This document shows positions 45,842-55,522 of a DNA stretch of 64,000 nucleotides, in pieces. Each line of letters begins with the position of its first letter. The first letter of the stretch is position 1. The stretch is taken from assembly GCF_035917335.1 (NCBI RefSeq), contig NZ_CP109067.1:3099001-3163000 (forward strand). The letters run 5' to 3'. The translations under genes and the position numbers were made by a program. The notes under the pieces were generated by a model. That model was not told the origin of the DNA, made no database searches, and was given only the letters and a program-made list of their open reading frames with translations. The DNA is from Micromonospora sp. NBC_01813 (GTDB taxonomy: Bacteria; Actinomycetota; Actinomycetes; Mycobacteriales; Micromonosporaceae).

Positions 45842-47091
45842 AGCGACACCTCCGGGTTGCTCAGGTCGTAGGCGAAGTCACGCACCCGCGACCGGCCGAT
45901 CAACAACAGGTAGATCAGGTCGTGGCCGGCGGGCAGGCCGGCGGCCGCCTCGGCGGTGCCCTCGCGGACCGCCCGGACCGGGCGACAGAACAGGCCGGCC
46001 ATGGCCGCAGCGGTGCCGACGTGCTGGGCGAGGGCACCGGCGCTGTGCAGCAGCCGCCGGTACGCGGTCGGCCCGCCGGACCGCACCGAAGCGCCGATGT
46101 CGGCGCTGACCAGCCAGGCCAGTGGCAGGCCAGCGACGTCCACCTCGGAGCGTGGATAGCTGTACGCCCGTTGCAGCTGCCCGATCGCGTCCGCCGGTCG
46201 GATCGCCGGGCCAGCCGCCGGCCCGGCCGGTTCGAGGTCGAGCCAGCCGGTTGTCCGGCCGGCGACGTTGCCGACGGCGACGGCGTGCCGCAGACCCGGC
46301 CAGGCCGCCGGGGACCCGGGCGGCAGTTGGTACGCGGCCGCCACCAGCCGGTCGAACACCTCCGCCGGCAACGGCCGTGGATCCGGGCCGAAGCCTCGCG
46401 GGCCGAGCCCGGAGCTGCGTACCGCCGTCAGTCGACGTCGCGGCCAGGCGGGGGTGACCGGCGGTCCGACGGCGATGGTGAGTCCGTCGTGGGCGTCGGC
46501 GGCGGCACCGACGCTGGTGAGCGGGCCAGGCCCGGCGGTGACCCGCAGCCCGTGCCCGGCGGCGGCCTCGACCAGTGCGCCCGCGACGTGGCCGGCCTCC
46601 AGCTCCGCCAGGGCGTCGGCGAGTGGACCGTAGCCGGCCGGCATCCGCTGCGGCCGCGTCAGCAGCGCCAGCTGGACCGACCCGGTCGCGCCGAAGTCCG
46701 CCGTGGACGTCGGCGTCGGCGGGTGAAGCAGGTCGCGGACCGGGTCCACCCGCCAGTCGCCGGCGTCGGTCCGCAGCGCCACGTCGACCAGGTACGCCGC
46801 CCGAGGTGACGGGTAGGCCCGGTGTTCGTTGAACCCGTTCCACGGTTCGAACCGCCGGGGCGCCAACGCGGTACGCAGCACCCGGACCAACCGCTCACCG
46901 GTCGGCCCGGACCGGGCCAGGTCGGCGAAGGAGACTGCGGCGGTGCCGGCGGGTCGGCGGTGCCCCACCGGTGCCGGGCCGGGCCGGACCTCCTTGCCGG
47001 GGCCGTGCCGGTACGCGGCGGCGAGCACCTCGGCGAGCCGATCGGACGGGACCGGCTGGCCGGACGAGACCACCGACTGACTGGATGACAT
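45838..47091 (-). CDS. Second nitroreductase-like protein of the thiopeptide cluster
   Basis: 417 residues from an ATG at 47091 (GAGGT upstream). It contains two SagB/McbC-like halves: about 50-200 with the degenerate AYPSPRAAYLVDVAL, and about 235-417 with a helix-rich half including AYSYPRSEVDVAGLPLAWLV and a final GHDLIYLLLIGRSR. The canonical R-x-Y-P-S-(A/G)-G flavin motif found in the LazF-like protein is altered in both halves. It may be a non-catalytic partner of the dehydrogenase or a second oxidase with another substrate. No equivalent exists in the minimal lactazole set. Confidence 0.8.
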   Translation of the reverse strand: MSSSQSVVSSGQPVPSDRLAEVLAAAYRHGPGKEVRPGPAPVGHRRPAGTAAVSFADLARSGPTGERLVRVLRTALAPRRFEPWNGFNEHRAYPSPRAAYLVDVALRTDAGDWRVDPVRDLLHPPTPTSTADFGATGSVQLALLTRPQRMPAGYGPLADALAELEAGHVAGALVEAAAGHGLRVTAGPGPLTSVGAAADAHDGLTIAVGPPVTPAWPRRRLTAVRSSGLGPRGFGPDPRPLPAEVFDRLVAAAYQLPPGSPAAWPGLRHAVAVGNVAGRTTGWLDLEPAGPAAGPAIRPADAIGQLQRAYSYPRSEVDVAGLPLAWLVSADIGASVRSGGPTAYRRLLHSAGALAQHVGTAAAMAGLFCRPVRAVREGTAEAAAGLPAGHDLIYLLLIGRSRVRDFAYDLSNPEVSL

Positions 47092-47099
47092 GGCCGACC

Positions 47100-49061
47100 T
47101 CACGGGAACGGGTGGGGATGCAGGGACAGGTCGGTGTAGCACAGTGGCGCCGGCAGCCGGCCCAGCTCGGCGGGGACCCGCAGCAGCCGGTCCAGGCCCC
47201 GGGTGCGGTGGTGCACGTGCCCGAAGGTCATCGGCAGCGTCCCGGGGACGATCACCTTGGCCGAGTGCAGGCCCAGCCGGTCCCGGACGACCGGGTCGGT
47301 CTGGTCCACCACGATCACCTCCAGCCCGCGCGCCGCCCACTGCTCGACGGTGTCGCCGAGCAGCACCGCCAGGTCGGTGACCGGTGCCGGCCGGTCCGGC
47401 CACACGTCCCGCCAGTGCGCCGGCGCGTCCCCTCCGGTGAGGAGGAACTCGTACCGTTGCCGGGCCTGCGGCAGGGTGTTCACCGCGACGTGTTCCTCCA
47501 GGCCGGTGACCAGCCGGGGGTCGTCGAACATGGCCGCCAGCCGGTCCGGGTCGAGGTGTCCCGGCTTGTTGCGGGCCACCTCGGGCAGGCTGAACACGTC
47601 GACGACCGCCTCGGCGGCCGCCGAACGCAGCGCCGCGCGGGGATCCGGGTGGGTGCCGGCGGCGAAGAACGCCTGCGGGGCGCCGCTGGCCGGGTCGCGG
47701 TGCAGCACCAGCGCCAGTACGGTCGGCACCCCCAGATCGTTGGTGGCGTCGAAGAACAGCAGGTCGTAGCCGATCGTGTCGAGCCGGTCCACCAGGTGCG
47801 GCAGCACCGGGTCGGCGTCCGGGACGGCCACCGGTCGCAGCGGGGTCTGTGCGTACCAGGCCATCAGGAACGCGTCGCGTTCGGCGACCTCGTACATGCC
47901 GTACAGGGCGGCTTCGACGGCGCTGTTGCCCAGCCCGCAGCCGTTGGAGCTCTCGTACAGGAACCGGGGGCCGTCGCCGCGGTGCAGTCCCCAGTAGGCG
48001 ACGTGCTCGGGCACCAGCACCGGGCGGCGGCCAGCGAGCGACCACCCGTACACCCAGCGGGTCCGGGTCTGCGGCGTGTACGGCACCATCCGGAACGCCG
48101 GATGGTCGTGGTACGCCGGGTCGTGCAGGCCGAGGCGGGCCGGGTCGACCGCCCGCTGCGGGCCGAGTTCGGCGAAGGACGCCTCGACGGCGGTACGCCG
48201 CCGGTACGGCCGCATCCCGGTGGCCCGCTCGACGGCCTCGAACAGGGCGATCCGCTCGGATTCGGCGAAGCTGCGGGCCCGACCGTAGCCGGCCTCCCGC
48301 ACCGTCGTCTCGCTGGACAGTTCGCTGGTGCTCAACGCCATCGGTGACCGCTCGGTGCGGATCATGTGCGCCACCGGCCCGTGTCGCCAGTCGAACAGTT
48401 CGGCACGCAACGCCGCGCGGCTGGTCCGGGGGTTGTCGCCGCGCAGCGAGTACGGGTCACCGGTCGGCGTCGCGGTCAGCGGGACCTCGGCGCCGTGCGG
48501 GGTGTCCAGCGGCAGCGGCCGGCAGGTCCGGCAGCCCTGCCGGCGGGGCCGGACCCGGTGGCTGCTGACGGTCGCGTGGTCGGTGCGGATCGCCACCACC
48601 GCGCCGTCGAGCCGGTCAGGGTCGGCGAGGGCGTCGCCGACGATGCCGGCGACGATCGGCAGCAGGCTGGGCGGGATGGTGCCACCCAGCCGCAGCTGCG
48701 GATCGCGGCCCGGCACGCCCGGCCCGAACACCCGCAGCCGGGCCTGCTCGGCACAGGCCAGGCAGGTGCCGGCCCGGGGCCGCAGCACCGGCCCGACCAG
48801 CACCAGGCCGCCGTCGAGGCGGACCGGTACCCAGGTCGAGGCGGTCTCCCAGGCCCGGTCGCTCAGCCGCGCGGCGAGCGCCGGCGTCCAGTCGTCCAGC
48901 AGGACGACGGCACGCCGGTCTCCGTCGGGGCCGGGTGTCACCGCCGGCTCCAGTGCGGTGGCCGGGTCCAGCACGGGCGCCGGGTGGCCGGCCACGATCA
49001 GGGCGGCGGCCAGGGCATCGGTCGGCGCCGCGGTCGGCGGTGCAGCTGTACGGATCGACAT
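47100..49061 (-). CDS. YcaO cyclodehydratase (azoline-forming)
   Basis: 653 residues from an ATG at 49061 with GAGGAG upstream. The N-terminal ~220 residues carry two cysteine pairs (GTCLACAEQ and GCRTCRPL), probably a structural zinc site of an E1-like remnant. The YcaO domain follows, with ATP/Mg-binding acidic helices in SFAESERIALFEAVERATG and ESSNGCGLGNSAVEAALYGMYEVAERDAF. It ends in HPHPFP, the C-terminal P-x-P-x-P motif of azoline-forming YcaO proteins. It activates backbone amides with ATP to cyclise Cys and Ser residues of the precursors. It lies two bases after the leader-binding gene. Confidence 0.93.
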   Translation of the reverse strand: MSIRTAAPPTAAPTDALAAALIVAGHPAPVLDPATALEPAVTPGPDGDRRAVVLLDDWTPALAARLSDRAWETASTWVPVRLDGGLVLVGPVLRPRAGTCLACAEQARLRVFGPGVPGRDPQLRLGGTIPPSLLPIVAGIVGDALADPDRLDGAVVAIRTDHATVSSHRVRPRRQGCRTCRPLPLDTPHGAEVPLTATPTGDPYSLRGDNPRTSRAALRAELFDWRHGPVAHMIRTERSPMALSTSELSSETTVREAGYGRARSFAESERIALFEAVERATGMRPYRRRTAVEASFAELGPQRAVDPARLGLHDPAYHDHPAFRMVPYTPQTRTRWVYGWSLAGRRPVLVPEHVAYWGLHRGDGPRFLYESSNGCGLGNSAVEAALYGMYEVAERDAFLMAWYAQTPLRPVAVPDADPVLPHLVDRLDTIGYDLLFFDATNDLGVPTVLALVLHRDPASGAPQAFFAAGTHPDPRAALRSAAAEAVVDVFSLPEVARNKPGHLDPDRLAAMFDDPRLVTGLEEHVAVNTLPQARQRYEFLLTGGDAPAHWRDVWPDRPAPVTDLAVLLGDTVEQWAARGLEVIVVDQTDPVVRDRLGLHSAKVIVPGTLPMTFGHVHHRTRGLDRLLRVPAELGRLPAPLCYTDLSLHPHPFP

Positions 49062-49063
49062 CG

Positions 49064-50953
49064 TCAGGCTCCTCGCCCTGGTGCGGTGGCGGCGGTCCAC
49101 CGACAGCGGTGGACGGCGAACCCGGTGACGGTCAACGCGTGGGCGACCGCCGCCGCCTCGCCGGTGTCCGGTGGCGATGCCGGGCCGGTGTCCGGCCGCG
49201 GTGCCACCACGGCCGAACCCGGTGTCTGCGGCAGGTCGGTCAGGGTGCCGTCGGCAGTCAGCGCGGCCCGCAGCGCGGCCTGCAGCCGCTGCTCGCTGTC
49301 GACGACGCCCGCCGGCCAGTACCAGCTGTCGTCCGTCCACGGTGCCAGGTGCTGGTCCGCCGGCCGCCACGCCGGTGCCGCCCCGGTCAGGCTCGCCGGC
49401 CCGGCCGGCACGTCGACGGCGGCGGCGCGGGCCTGGGCCACACCGGTGGCGGCCAACGCCGCCATCGCCACCGCGTCGGCGGCGGTGGCCTCGACCGCCC
49501 AGGCCAGCGGCCCGGCATCGGTGACGATCTCGGCGTGCACCGCGCCCGCCGGCAGCCGGTGCGCGAGCACCCGCGCCGGTACGGCGAACCGCAGGGTGAG
49601 CGCCTTCCACCACCGCCGGGCGGCCGGCGCGCTCGCCCAGTCCGCCTCGTCCACCGGGTCGGTGGCCAGCTCGTGGTGCACGGTGTGCACCAGCCGGCGC
49701 AACGCGGCCCCGGCGGCGTGCCGCGCGTCGACCCCGACCGCGACCGCGACGCCGTCGTCCACACCGGTGACGCCGAGGACCGTCTCGGCGTACCGCAGGG
49801 TGGCGTCGACGCGGGCCGCGTCGGCGGTCGCGCCGATGCCGAGCGCCGGGCCGGCCAGGGCCAGCATCGCCGGGATCTGCGGCAGGTCACCGGGTAGCGC
49901 CGGCGGCAGTGGGCCGAGCACCGGATCACCCAACGCATCGAGGCGCAGGGTCACCGCGTCGATGTCGGCCGGTAGGCCCGGCACCGGTGGCCGGGCGGCC
50001 GGCAGCCACGGGTGGTAGCTGGCCCGGACCGGGTCGAGCCGGGCGACCAGCACCGACGGGTGGTACGGGCCGGGGACGACCGGTTCGCCGCCGGGCAGGG
50101 TGGCGGCCTCCTCGGCCGGGTCGGGCAGGCCGGCGACGGCGCAGATGATCCGGTGCGCGGCGGCCGCGCCGACCAGGGCGGCCAGCGCCGGCACCACCGG
50201 CCCGACCGGGGCGTCCGTCGTCCCAGTGGCGTCCGTCGTCCCGGTGGCGTCCGGCGTCCCGGTGAGCCGGGCGGCGATGGCCGCCGCGTGCCCGGTCACC
50301 TCGTCCGGCCCGCCGAGCGGGGTCACGTACCCGGTCTCCGGCAGACAGCGGGCCGCGACGGCCGTGTCGCCGACGCGCACGACGGTGTCCGGGCCGGTGC
50401 CGGCCGTCGGGCGGGCCGCGATCCCGGTGCCGGTCAGCGTCCGGGCCGCCGACGCGGCGACCGCCCCGGACCCCTGCACGGTCACCGTGGCGGCGCGGAG
50501 TCGATCCCAGGCGGCCGCCGGATCGGCGGCCACCGACTCCAGCCAGCGGGCCAGATCGGCCGGCGGCAGGCCCGGCTCCTCCCGGTCGCCCCAGCCGACC
50601 GGCACCTCGACCAGCATGTCGTGTTCCCGCAGTTGCGCCAGGAGCAGCCGGATGACCCGATCGACCTCCGGTCGCGCGGCCGGCGCGGCCAGCCGGGCCG
50701 GCGACAGGCCGCCGGCCAACTGCCGGGCGAGGACCTGCCACACCTTCCACACGCCGCTGCCGCCGCTGACGGTGAAGCTCGACGACCAACCGCGTACGTG
50801 CACGCCCTTGGCGGTCGGGGTGGCGAAGACGACCGGCCGCAGCCTGACGAGCGACTCCGGTGCCGCGTCGGCCGGCACAGCCGGAAGCTGGCGGCTGGTC
50901 GGACCGGCCTGGGGCTGGCGGCCGGTGGGCTGGGTCACGGGCTGCAGGGTCAT
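49064..50953 (-). CDS. Ocin-ThiF-like leader-binding protein (thiopeptide F/LazD type)
   Basis: 629 residues. The N-terminal part (about 30-115) has the winged-helix RiPP recognition pattern, with VRLRPVVFATPTAKGVHVRGW and a helix EVDRVIRLLLAQL. An Ala/Gly-rich E1-like region without a clear ATP motif follows. Codons for ATGTTDATGTTDA near residue 245 form a short tandem repeat. Proteins of this type bind the leader and deliver it to the YcaO partner. It overlaps the pyridine-synthase gene by four bases. Confidence 0.85.
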   Translation of the reverse strand: MTLQPVTQPTGRQPQAGPTSRQLPAVPADAAPESLVRLRPVVFATPTAKGVHVRGWSSSFTVSGGSGVWKVWQVLARQLAGGLSPARLAAPAARPEVDRVIRLLLAQLREHDMLVEVPVGWGDREEPGLPPADLARWLESVAADPAAAWDRLRAATVTVQGSGAVAASAARTLTGTGIAARPTAGTGPDTVVRVGDTAVAARCLPETGYVTPLGGPDEVTGHAAAIAARLTGTPDATGTTDATGTTDAPVGPVVPALAALVGAAAAHRIICAVAGLPDPAEEAATLPGGEPVVPGPYHPSVLVARLDPVRASYHPWLPAARPPVPGLPADIDAVTLRLDALGDPVLGPLPPALPGDLPQIPAMLALAGPALGIGATADAARVDATLRYAETVLGVTGVDDGVAVAVGVDARHAAGAALRRLVHTVHHELATDPVDEADWASAPAARRWWKALTLRFAVPARVLAHRLPAGAVHAEIVTDAGPLAWAVEATAADAVAMAALAATGVAQARAAAVDVPAGPASLTGAAPAWRPADQHLAPWTDDSWYWPAGVVDSEQRLQAALRAALTADGTLTDLPQTPGSAVVAPRPDTGPASPPDTGEAAAVAHALTVTGFAVHRCRWTAATAPGRGA

Positions 50954-52113
50954 CGCGCTGCCTCCTGGGCGGTGGCGGCCAGCCTGTTCAGGTAGCCGTT
51001 GATCCGTTCCTGCCAGGTGATGCCGGTGATCCGTTCGGCCGCCCGGCTCAGCAGGTACGCGGCCAGGTAACGCTCGGTCGGACGTACGTCCAGCAGCCCC
51101 AGCAGCAGGTAGAGCACGTTCGTGGCGAACCGGTAGGTGACGAACTCCCGCTCGTACGGCACCCGGTCGAAGTCGATCTGCTGGAGCAGCTGGTGGTATT
51201 CGCTGTACTCGGTGCGGTCCGGGTGCCAGCGGAGCACGGTGTCCGGGTCGCCGATCTGCTCCGCCCGCGCCAGGTAGCTGAACGCCGGCACCCGGGGCAG
51301 CTCACCCCGCTGGTACGCGGCCCCGGTCACCGTCGCGGCCTGGACCGTCCACTGTTCCCAGGCCTGCTCGGCCGGGTCGAGCGGCTGGCTGCCGTCGCCG
51401 GCCGCCAGCCGCCGCACGAGCGCGGTGGCCGGGTCGGCGGAGCGCTGCCACTGGGCGTCGAAGGTGTCCCGGACCCGGCCGTCGGGGTCGTTGTGCACCA
51501 GGAACTCCTCCAGATGCGACAGGAACGACTGGTGGCCGTTGCCGAGGCCGAGCGGATACCGGCTGGCGTGCAGCGCCATCGCGGTGAGGCAGGTCCGGAC
51601 CCGGGTCGCGGCGTTGTCGCCGGCAGCGCCGAGCCGGTCCGCGGCGGCGGCCACCGCCGGCACGCCCAGCCGCAGCAGATCGTCGCGGCAGTCGACGGCC
51701 GCCGTGGAGCCGAACAGCGCCGCCAGCCCGCTGGGGTCCACCGGTTCGATCCGGACCGTGTTGTCGGCGTGGATCGGTTCGTACGGTGGCGCCACCAGCT
51801 CGACCAGACCTGCCTGCCGCGCCTGGGCGAGCAGTTCGGCGACGCCGATCTGCTCGGTGCAGGGGTGCGCGGCCAGGTGCCGCCGCAGCCGCTGGGCCAC
51901 CGCGGCGGCGATCACCGCCAGGTCCGCCGGGTCCGACCGGCCGGTGCCGGCGAGCCGGATCCGCAGATGCGGTCCGTGTAGCCAGTGCCGCTCCAGGTGG
52001 ACGGCCGCGCCCTGGTCGGCGGCCCACCGCGCCGCCGGCAGCACCGCGTCGCGCAGCAGCGGCAGTTTCGTCGGCGAGTAGTAGTAGCAGACGATGTCGA
52101 GGGCGTCAGTCAT
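50950..52113 (-). CDS. Pyridine synthase, thiopeptide macrocyclisation (LazC/TbtD type)
   Basis: 387 residues: a stand-alone SpaB_C/thiopeptide-type domain with HLERHWLHGPHLRIRLAG and IHADNTVRIEPVD. In characterised thiopeptides this enzyme joins two dehydroalanines in a formal [4+2] reaction to form the pyridine, closes the ring and releases the leader as a C-terminal amide. A separate leader protease is therefore not required. Its ATG at 52113 overlaps the LanB-like gene by eight bases. Confidence 0.88.
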   Translation of the reverse strand: MTDALDIVCYYYSPTKLPLLRDAVLPAARWAADQGAAVHLERHWLHGPHLRIRLAGTGRSDPADLAVIAAAVAQRLRRHLAAHPCTEQIGVAELLAQARQAGLVELVAPPYEPIHADNTVRIEPVDPSGLAALFGSTAAVDCRDDLLRLGVPAVAAAADRLGAAGDNAATRVRTCLTAMALHASRYPLGLGNGHQSFLSHLEEFLVHNDPDGRVRDTFDAQWQRSADPATALVRRLAAGDGSQPLDPAEQAWEQWTVQAATVTGAAYQRGELPRVPAFSYLARAEQIGDPDTVLRWHPDRTEYSEYHQLLQQIDFDRVPYEREFVTYRFATNVLYLLLGLLDVRPTERYLAAYLLSRAAERITGITWQERINGYLNRLAATAQEAAR

Positions 52114-54769
52114 GGCCGCCCCACCCCTTTCGATAGGTCTCGGCGACCAGTTCGACGACCCGCCCGTCGGGGTTGCCGGCGCCGGGCACCGGCAGCGCCT
52201 CCTCGATGCGGATCGGGCCCTCGTGTCGGCCCAGCAGTCGGGGCAGGTTCCGCAGGTGCAGGGCGTTGTCCAGGTCCACGTACTGCGGTTTGGGTAGGGA
52301 TAGGTAGCGCTGGAAGTCGTCGGGGCCACCGCGTACCTCCATGCCGGCGGCGGAGACGAACACCTCGGCGGGCAGCCCGAGCCGGGCCCGCCACACGCTG
52401 ACCGCGTCGAACGGCACGTCGCCGTCGGCGTCCAGTTCGGCGCGCAACCGCTGCGCCGCCTCGGTCGGCAGCGTCCAGGAGCGACGGCTGAGCACCAGGT
52501 CGTGGTAGCGCAGTCGGGTGCGGCGCCGTACGCCGGCCACCGCACTGGTCGGGGCGAGCAGACCCGGCCCGACCAGACCGCTGCTGAGGTCGAAGTGCAA
52601 CGGTACGGTCCGGTCCGGCATCACGAACGGCACCAGGAAGCCGAGGTAGAGCACGTCGAGGTCGGCACCGGTGTCCTCGCGGCACAGCCGCACCTGGTCG
52701 GTGACCGGGTCGTGGCGCAGCCCGACCTGGTCGGCGAGCAGGTCGGCCCAGCGGCCGTCCTCGCCCACCTCGTGCTGCACGACCAGCGGGTGCAGGTTGG
52801 CGTTGAAGCCGGTCACCGGGCGGAACTGCGCCACCGATGCTCCGCCGCCGAGGGTGTCGCGGATCTGCGCGGCGACCTGTTCCTTCGCCGACGGTGCCAC
52901 CAGGTCGAGGAACCGGCTGGTGAACCGGCCCCAGCCGGCGTACACGTGGTTGAGCACCAGCAGGTCGGCCCGGTCGTGGCGGGCCGGCTGGACGAAGAAG
53001 GCGTACGAGGCGGGGCGGGCGGCCGCCCAGCGGGGCAGCGCCGCCGCCGCGTCGCGCACGATCTCCTCGGGCAGCTCGAACTCATCGACTCCGGGCGGTG
53101 CCAGTTGACGAATCCGGGCGAGCACCCGGGATCGGGCCTCGGCGAGCTCCCGCAGCTGCGGGGTCACCAGGTCGGCGAACTGCGGATCGCCGTCGATCAC
53201 GCCGGCCGGTGAGATCAGGTTGTACGCCTGCCACACCTGGCTCATCTCGGTGGAGAAGTCGGCGGCCCGGGCGCACCGCCCGCCGACGCCGTACCGGTCG
53301 ACGAAGCGGTCGCGGACCAGCCGCCGCAGCGGCAGGTACTGGTCGAACAGCTCGGCCACCGCGGCGAGTCGCGGCAGTCGGTCGGCGGCGGCCCGGCCGT
53401 GGGCGCGGCCCAGCCGCAGCGGTTCGCGCAGCGCGACGTCCTCGGCCAGCACCGGTCCGTCGGTCCAGGGCAGACCCACCAGCTCGTACGCGGAGCGCCA
53501 GGTCCCGCGCAGTCGGGCCAGGGCGGCGGCCCGCTCGCCGGCCGGTACGTCGCCGAACCGGCTGGTCTGCTCGTCGATCGCGGTGAGCAGGTCGGCCAGC
53601 TCGGTCCGGTCGTGTCGGTCCAGCCAGTGGGCGAGGTGCCGCACCGCGGCCGGGTCCTGCGGGTCGACGGGTTCGACGGCGAGCAGCAGCCCGGCGTCGA
53701 GCACCTGCCCGACGTAGCGGGTCGCGGCGGCGGCTGTCCGGGATGGTTCGCCGGGCAACCGGCGGGTGAGTTCGGCCACCAGGTCGCGGGGGGCCACGCC
53801 GGGCGGCCCGGCGGCCCGGGCGCGGTCGAGCAGCAACCGTAGCGGGCCGGTGCAGGCCAGCGAGACCTCCTCCTCCAGCACCGAGATGACCCGGTCGACG
53901 CCCTGCACCGGGCGGTCGCGCCGGAAGGTCAGCTGTTCGCCGGCGATGGTGATCGCGGCGGCCAGCCGGTGCGGGACCGTGTCCCGCAGTTGCCCGTCGG
54001 CGACGACGGCGGCGAACAGCCGGGTCAGCAGCGTCCGGTTGGCCTGGGCCACCGCCACCGGCTGCCCGCCGGCGGGAGCCTGGGCGCTCGCCGGGGCGGC
54101 GGCCGGATCCGCCCAGTTGCCCCAGGCCACATAGGTGAACCAGGACAGTGGGCTGGTTTTCGAGGTGACCCGCAGCGCGTACCGCAGCGCGTTGGGTTCG
54201 GACTTGCGGGCCCGGCTGTCCGGGTTGGCGCCGGCGGCCGCCGCCCGGTCGATGCCGCGCAGCAGGTCGGCTCCGGTGAGGGTGACGGCCCGACGCAGCG
54301 GTTCGGCGGCGCAGATGGCGGCCAGGGCCGCGCGTTCCGCGCCGAGCGCCCCGGTGGCGAGCGCCCCGAGGTCCGCGCGAACCTGCGCGGCCTCGCGCAT
54401 CACCGCCAACCAGGCGGTCAGGTCGGGGACCCGGTCGAGCAGGCTGCCGAGTTCGGCGATCCGCTCGGGCCGGGGCATCCGTCCGTTGTGTACGTCGCGG
54501 CGTAGCGGCAGCACCGCCTTGCGGTGGAAGTCGGGCTGGTGCCCGTCGGCGCTGGCGTACAGCGCGTCGGCGAGCCGGGGAGCCAGCTCGGTCAGGCGGG
54601 CCCGCAGCTCGACCAGCTGCCGCAGGGCGGCCCGGAACCGCGCGGTGTCGGCCGGTGCTGCGGGATACGGCAGGGCGGCCAGCCGGACCAGCGCGTACGG
54701 TGCCAACGTTGGGGCGATCGCCGGCCGCCAGTCGGCGGTGGGGGCCGGGACGACGGCGACCTCGCTCAT
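52106..54769 (-). CDS. Split LanB glutamylation protein (LazB/TbtB type)
   Basis: 887 residues, the N-terminal lantibiotic-dehydratase portion only. Motif RVTSKTSPLSWFTYVAWGNW is the shortened variant found in thiopeptide LanB proteins. LQ-type C-terminal helices include YLSLPKPQYVDLDNALHLRNL. Using glutamyl-tRNA(Glu), such enzymes glutamylate Ser side chains for later elimination to dehydroalanine. The elimination domain is on the separate LazF-like protein. The ATG at 54769 overlaps the permease stop (ATGA). The fold is normal length for this subclass. Confidence 0.92.
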   Translation of the reverse strand: MSEVAVVPAPTADWRPAIAPTLAPYALVRLAALPYPAAPADTARFRAALRQLVELRARLTELAPRLADALYASADGHQPDFHRKAVLPLRRDVHNGRMPRPERIAELGSLLDRVPDLTAWLAVMREAAQVRADLGALATGALGAERAALAAICAAEPLRRAVTLTGADLLRGIDRAAAAGANPDSRARKSEPNALRYALRVTSKTSPLSWFTYVAWGNWADPAAAPASAQAPAGGQPVAVAQANRTLLTRLFAAVVADGQLRDTVPHRLAAAITIAGEQLTFRRDRPVQGVDRVISVLEEEVSLACTGPLRLLLDRARAAGPPGVAPRDLVAELTRRLPGEPSRTAAAATRYVGQVLDAGLLLAVEPVDPQDPAAVRHLAHWLDRHDRTELADLLTAIDEQTSRFGDVPAGERAAALARLRGTWRSAYELVGLPWTDGPVLAEDVALREPLRLGRAHGRAAADRLPRLAAVAELFDQYLPLRRLVRDRFVDRYGVGGRCARAADFSTEMSQVWQAYNLISPAGVIDGDPQFADLVTPQLRELAEARSRVLARIRQLAPPGVDEFELPEEIVRDAAAALPRWAAARPASYAFFVQPARHDRADLLVLNHVYAGWGRFTSRFLDLVAPSAKEQVAAQIRDTLGGGASVAQFRPVTGFNANLHPLVVQHEVGEDGRWADLLADQVGLRHDPVTDQVRLCREDTGADLDVLYLGFLVPFVMPDRTVPLHFDLSSGLVGPGLLAPTSAVAGVRRRTRLRYHDLVLSRRSWTLPTEAAQRLRAELDADGDVPFDAVSVWRARLGLPAEVFVSAAGMEVRGGPDDFQRYLSLPKPQYVDLDNALHLRNLPRLLGRHEGPIRIEEALPVPGAGNPDGRVVELVAETYRKGWGGHD

Positions 54770-55521
54770 CCGTACCGCACCCCCTCGTCGCGCCGGAACG
54801 CGGCGCGGGCGAGGACGGCGAACAGGGCCGTCCAGGCGAGTAGCAGGAACGCGACCCAGCTGGGTCCGATCAGGTGGTCGGCCCGGTCGATCAGGGCGAG
54901 TACGAAGTACTGGTACTGGTAGGTCGGCACGTACGGGACCACCGCGTGCAGCGCCGTCGGCAGGTAGTCCACCGGTACGAACAGCCCGCCGAAGAACGCC
55001 AGCAGCATGAACAGCAGGTTGGCCAGCATCATCGCCGGTTGCGGGGCGAGGCGGTAGCCGATCGCCATGCCGAGCAGGCCGAACGGGATCGCGCCGATGA
55101 CGACGGCGCCGAGCCAGACCGGCCAGGCCAGCAACGACAGCCGCAGATCGGTGGTGAACGCGGCGACGATCAGCAGCGGAATCCAGCTGATCACGTTGAA
55201 CGCGAGTACGTAGAGCATCCGGCCGGCGAACCTGGTCAGCGGGGACAGCGGCAGCAGCCGCAGCCGCTGCTCCCACGGGTTCTCCCGGTCGGCGGCCACC
55301 CCGGCGGCGAGCGAGGCGACGGTGACGTTGAGCGTGGTGTAGAGCAGGAACGGGGTGATCGCGTACTCGCTGCCCAGCCCGAGGTCGGCGAAGCGGCGGG
55401 CGTTGACCAGCCCGAACAGCAGGAAGAAGACCAGTGGGAAGCCGAGCGCGGGGGCCCAGTAGGCGGGCATCCGCAACGTGTCGAGGGCGTGTGCCCGGGC
55501 GTGCAGCAGGACGTAGCGCAT
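54766..55521 (-). CDS. ABC-2 type transporter permease
   Basis: 251 residues with about six membrane segments, including ALGFPLVFFLLFGLV, LLYTTLNVTVASLAAGVAA, PLLIVAAFTT, LLAWPVWLGAVVIGAIPFGLLGMA, MMLANLLFMLLAFFGGLFVPV and WVAFLLLAWTALFAVLARA. With the ATPase one base upstream it forms an exporter, the only obvious self-protection or efflux system in the cluster. Confidence 0.92.
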   Translation of the reverse strand: MRYVLLHARAHALDTLRMPAYWAPALGFPLVFFLLFGLVNARRFADLGLGSEYAITPFLLYTTLNVTVASLAAGVAADRENPWEQRLRLLPLSPLTRFAGRMLYVLAFNVISWIPLLIVAAFTTDLRLSLLAWPVWLGAVVIGAIPFGLLGMAIGYRLAPQPAMMLANLLFMLLAFFGGLFVPVDYLPTALHAVVPYVPTYQYQYFVLALIDRADHLIGPSWVAFLLLAWTALFAVLARAAFRRDEGVRYG

Positions 55522-55522
55522 G

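Noticed and set aside
44081..54769. Reading the LanB-like genes as a lanthipeptide cluster
   Set aside because: The dehydratase is split, no LanC cyclase is present, and YcaO, leader-binding, dehydrogenase and pyridine-synthase genes all accompany it, which defines a thiopeptide.
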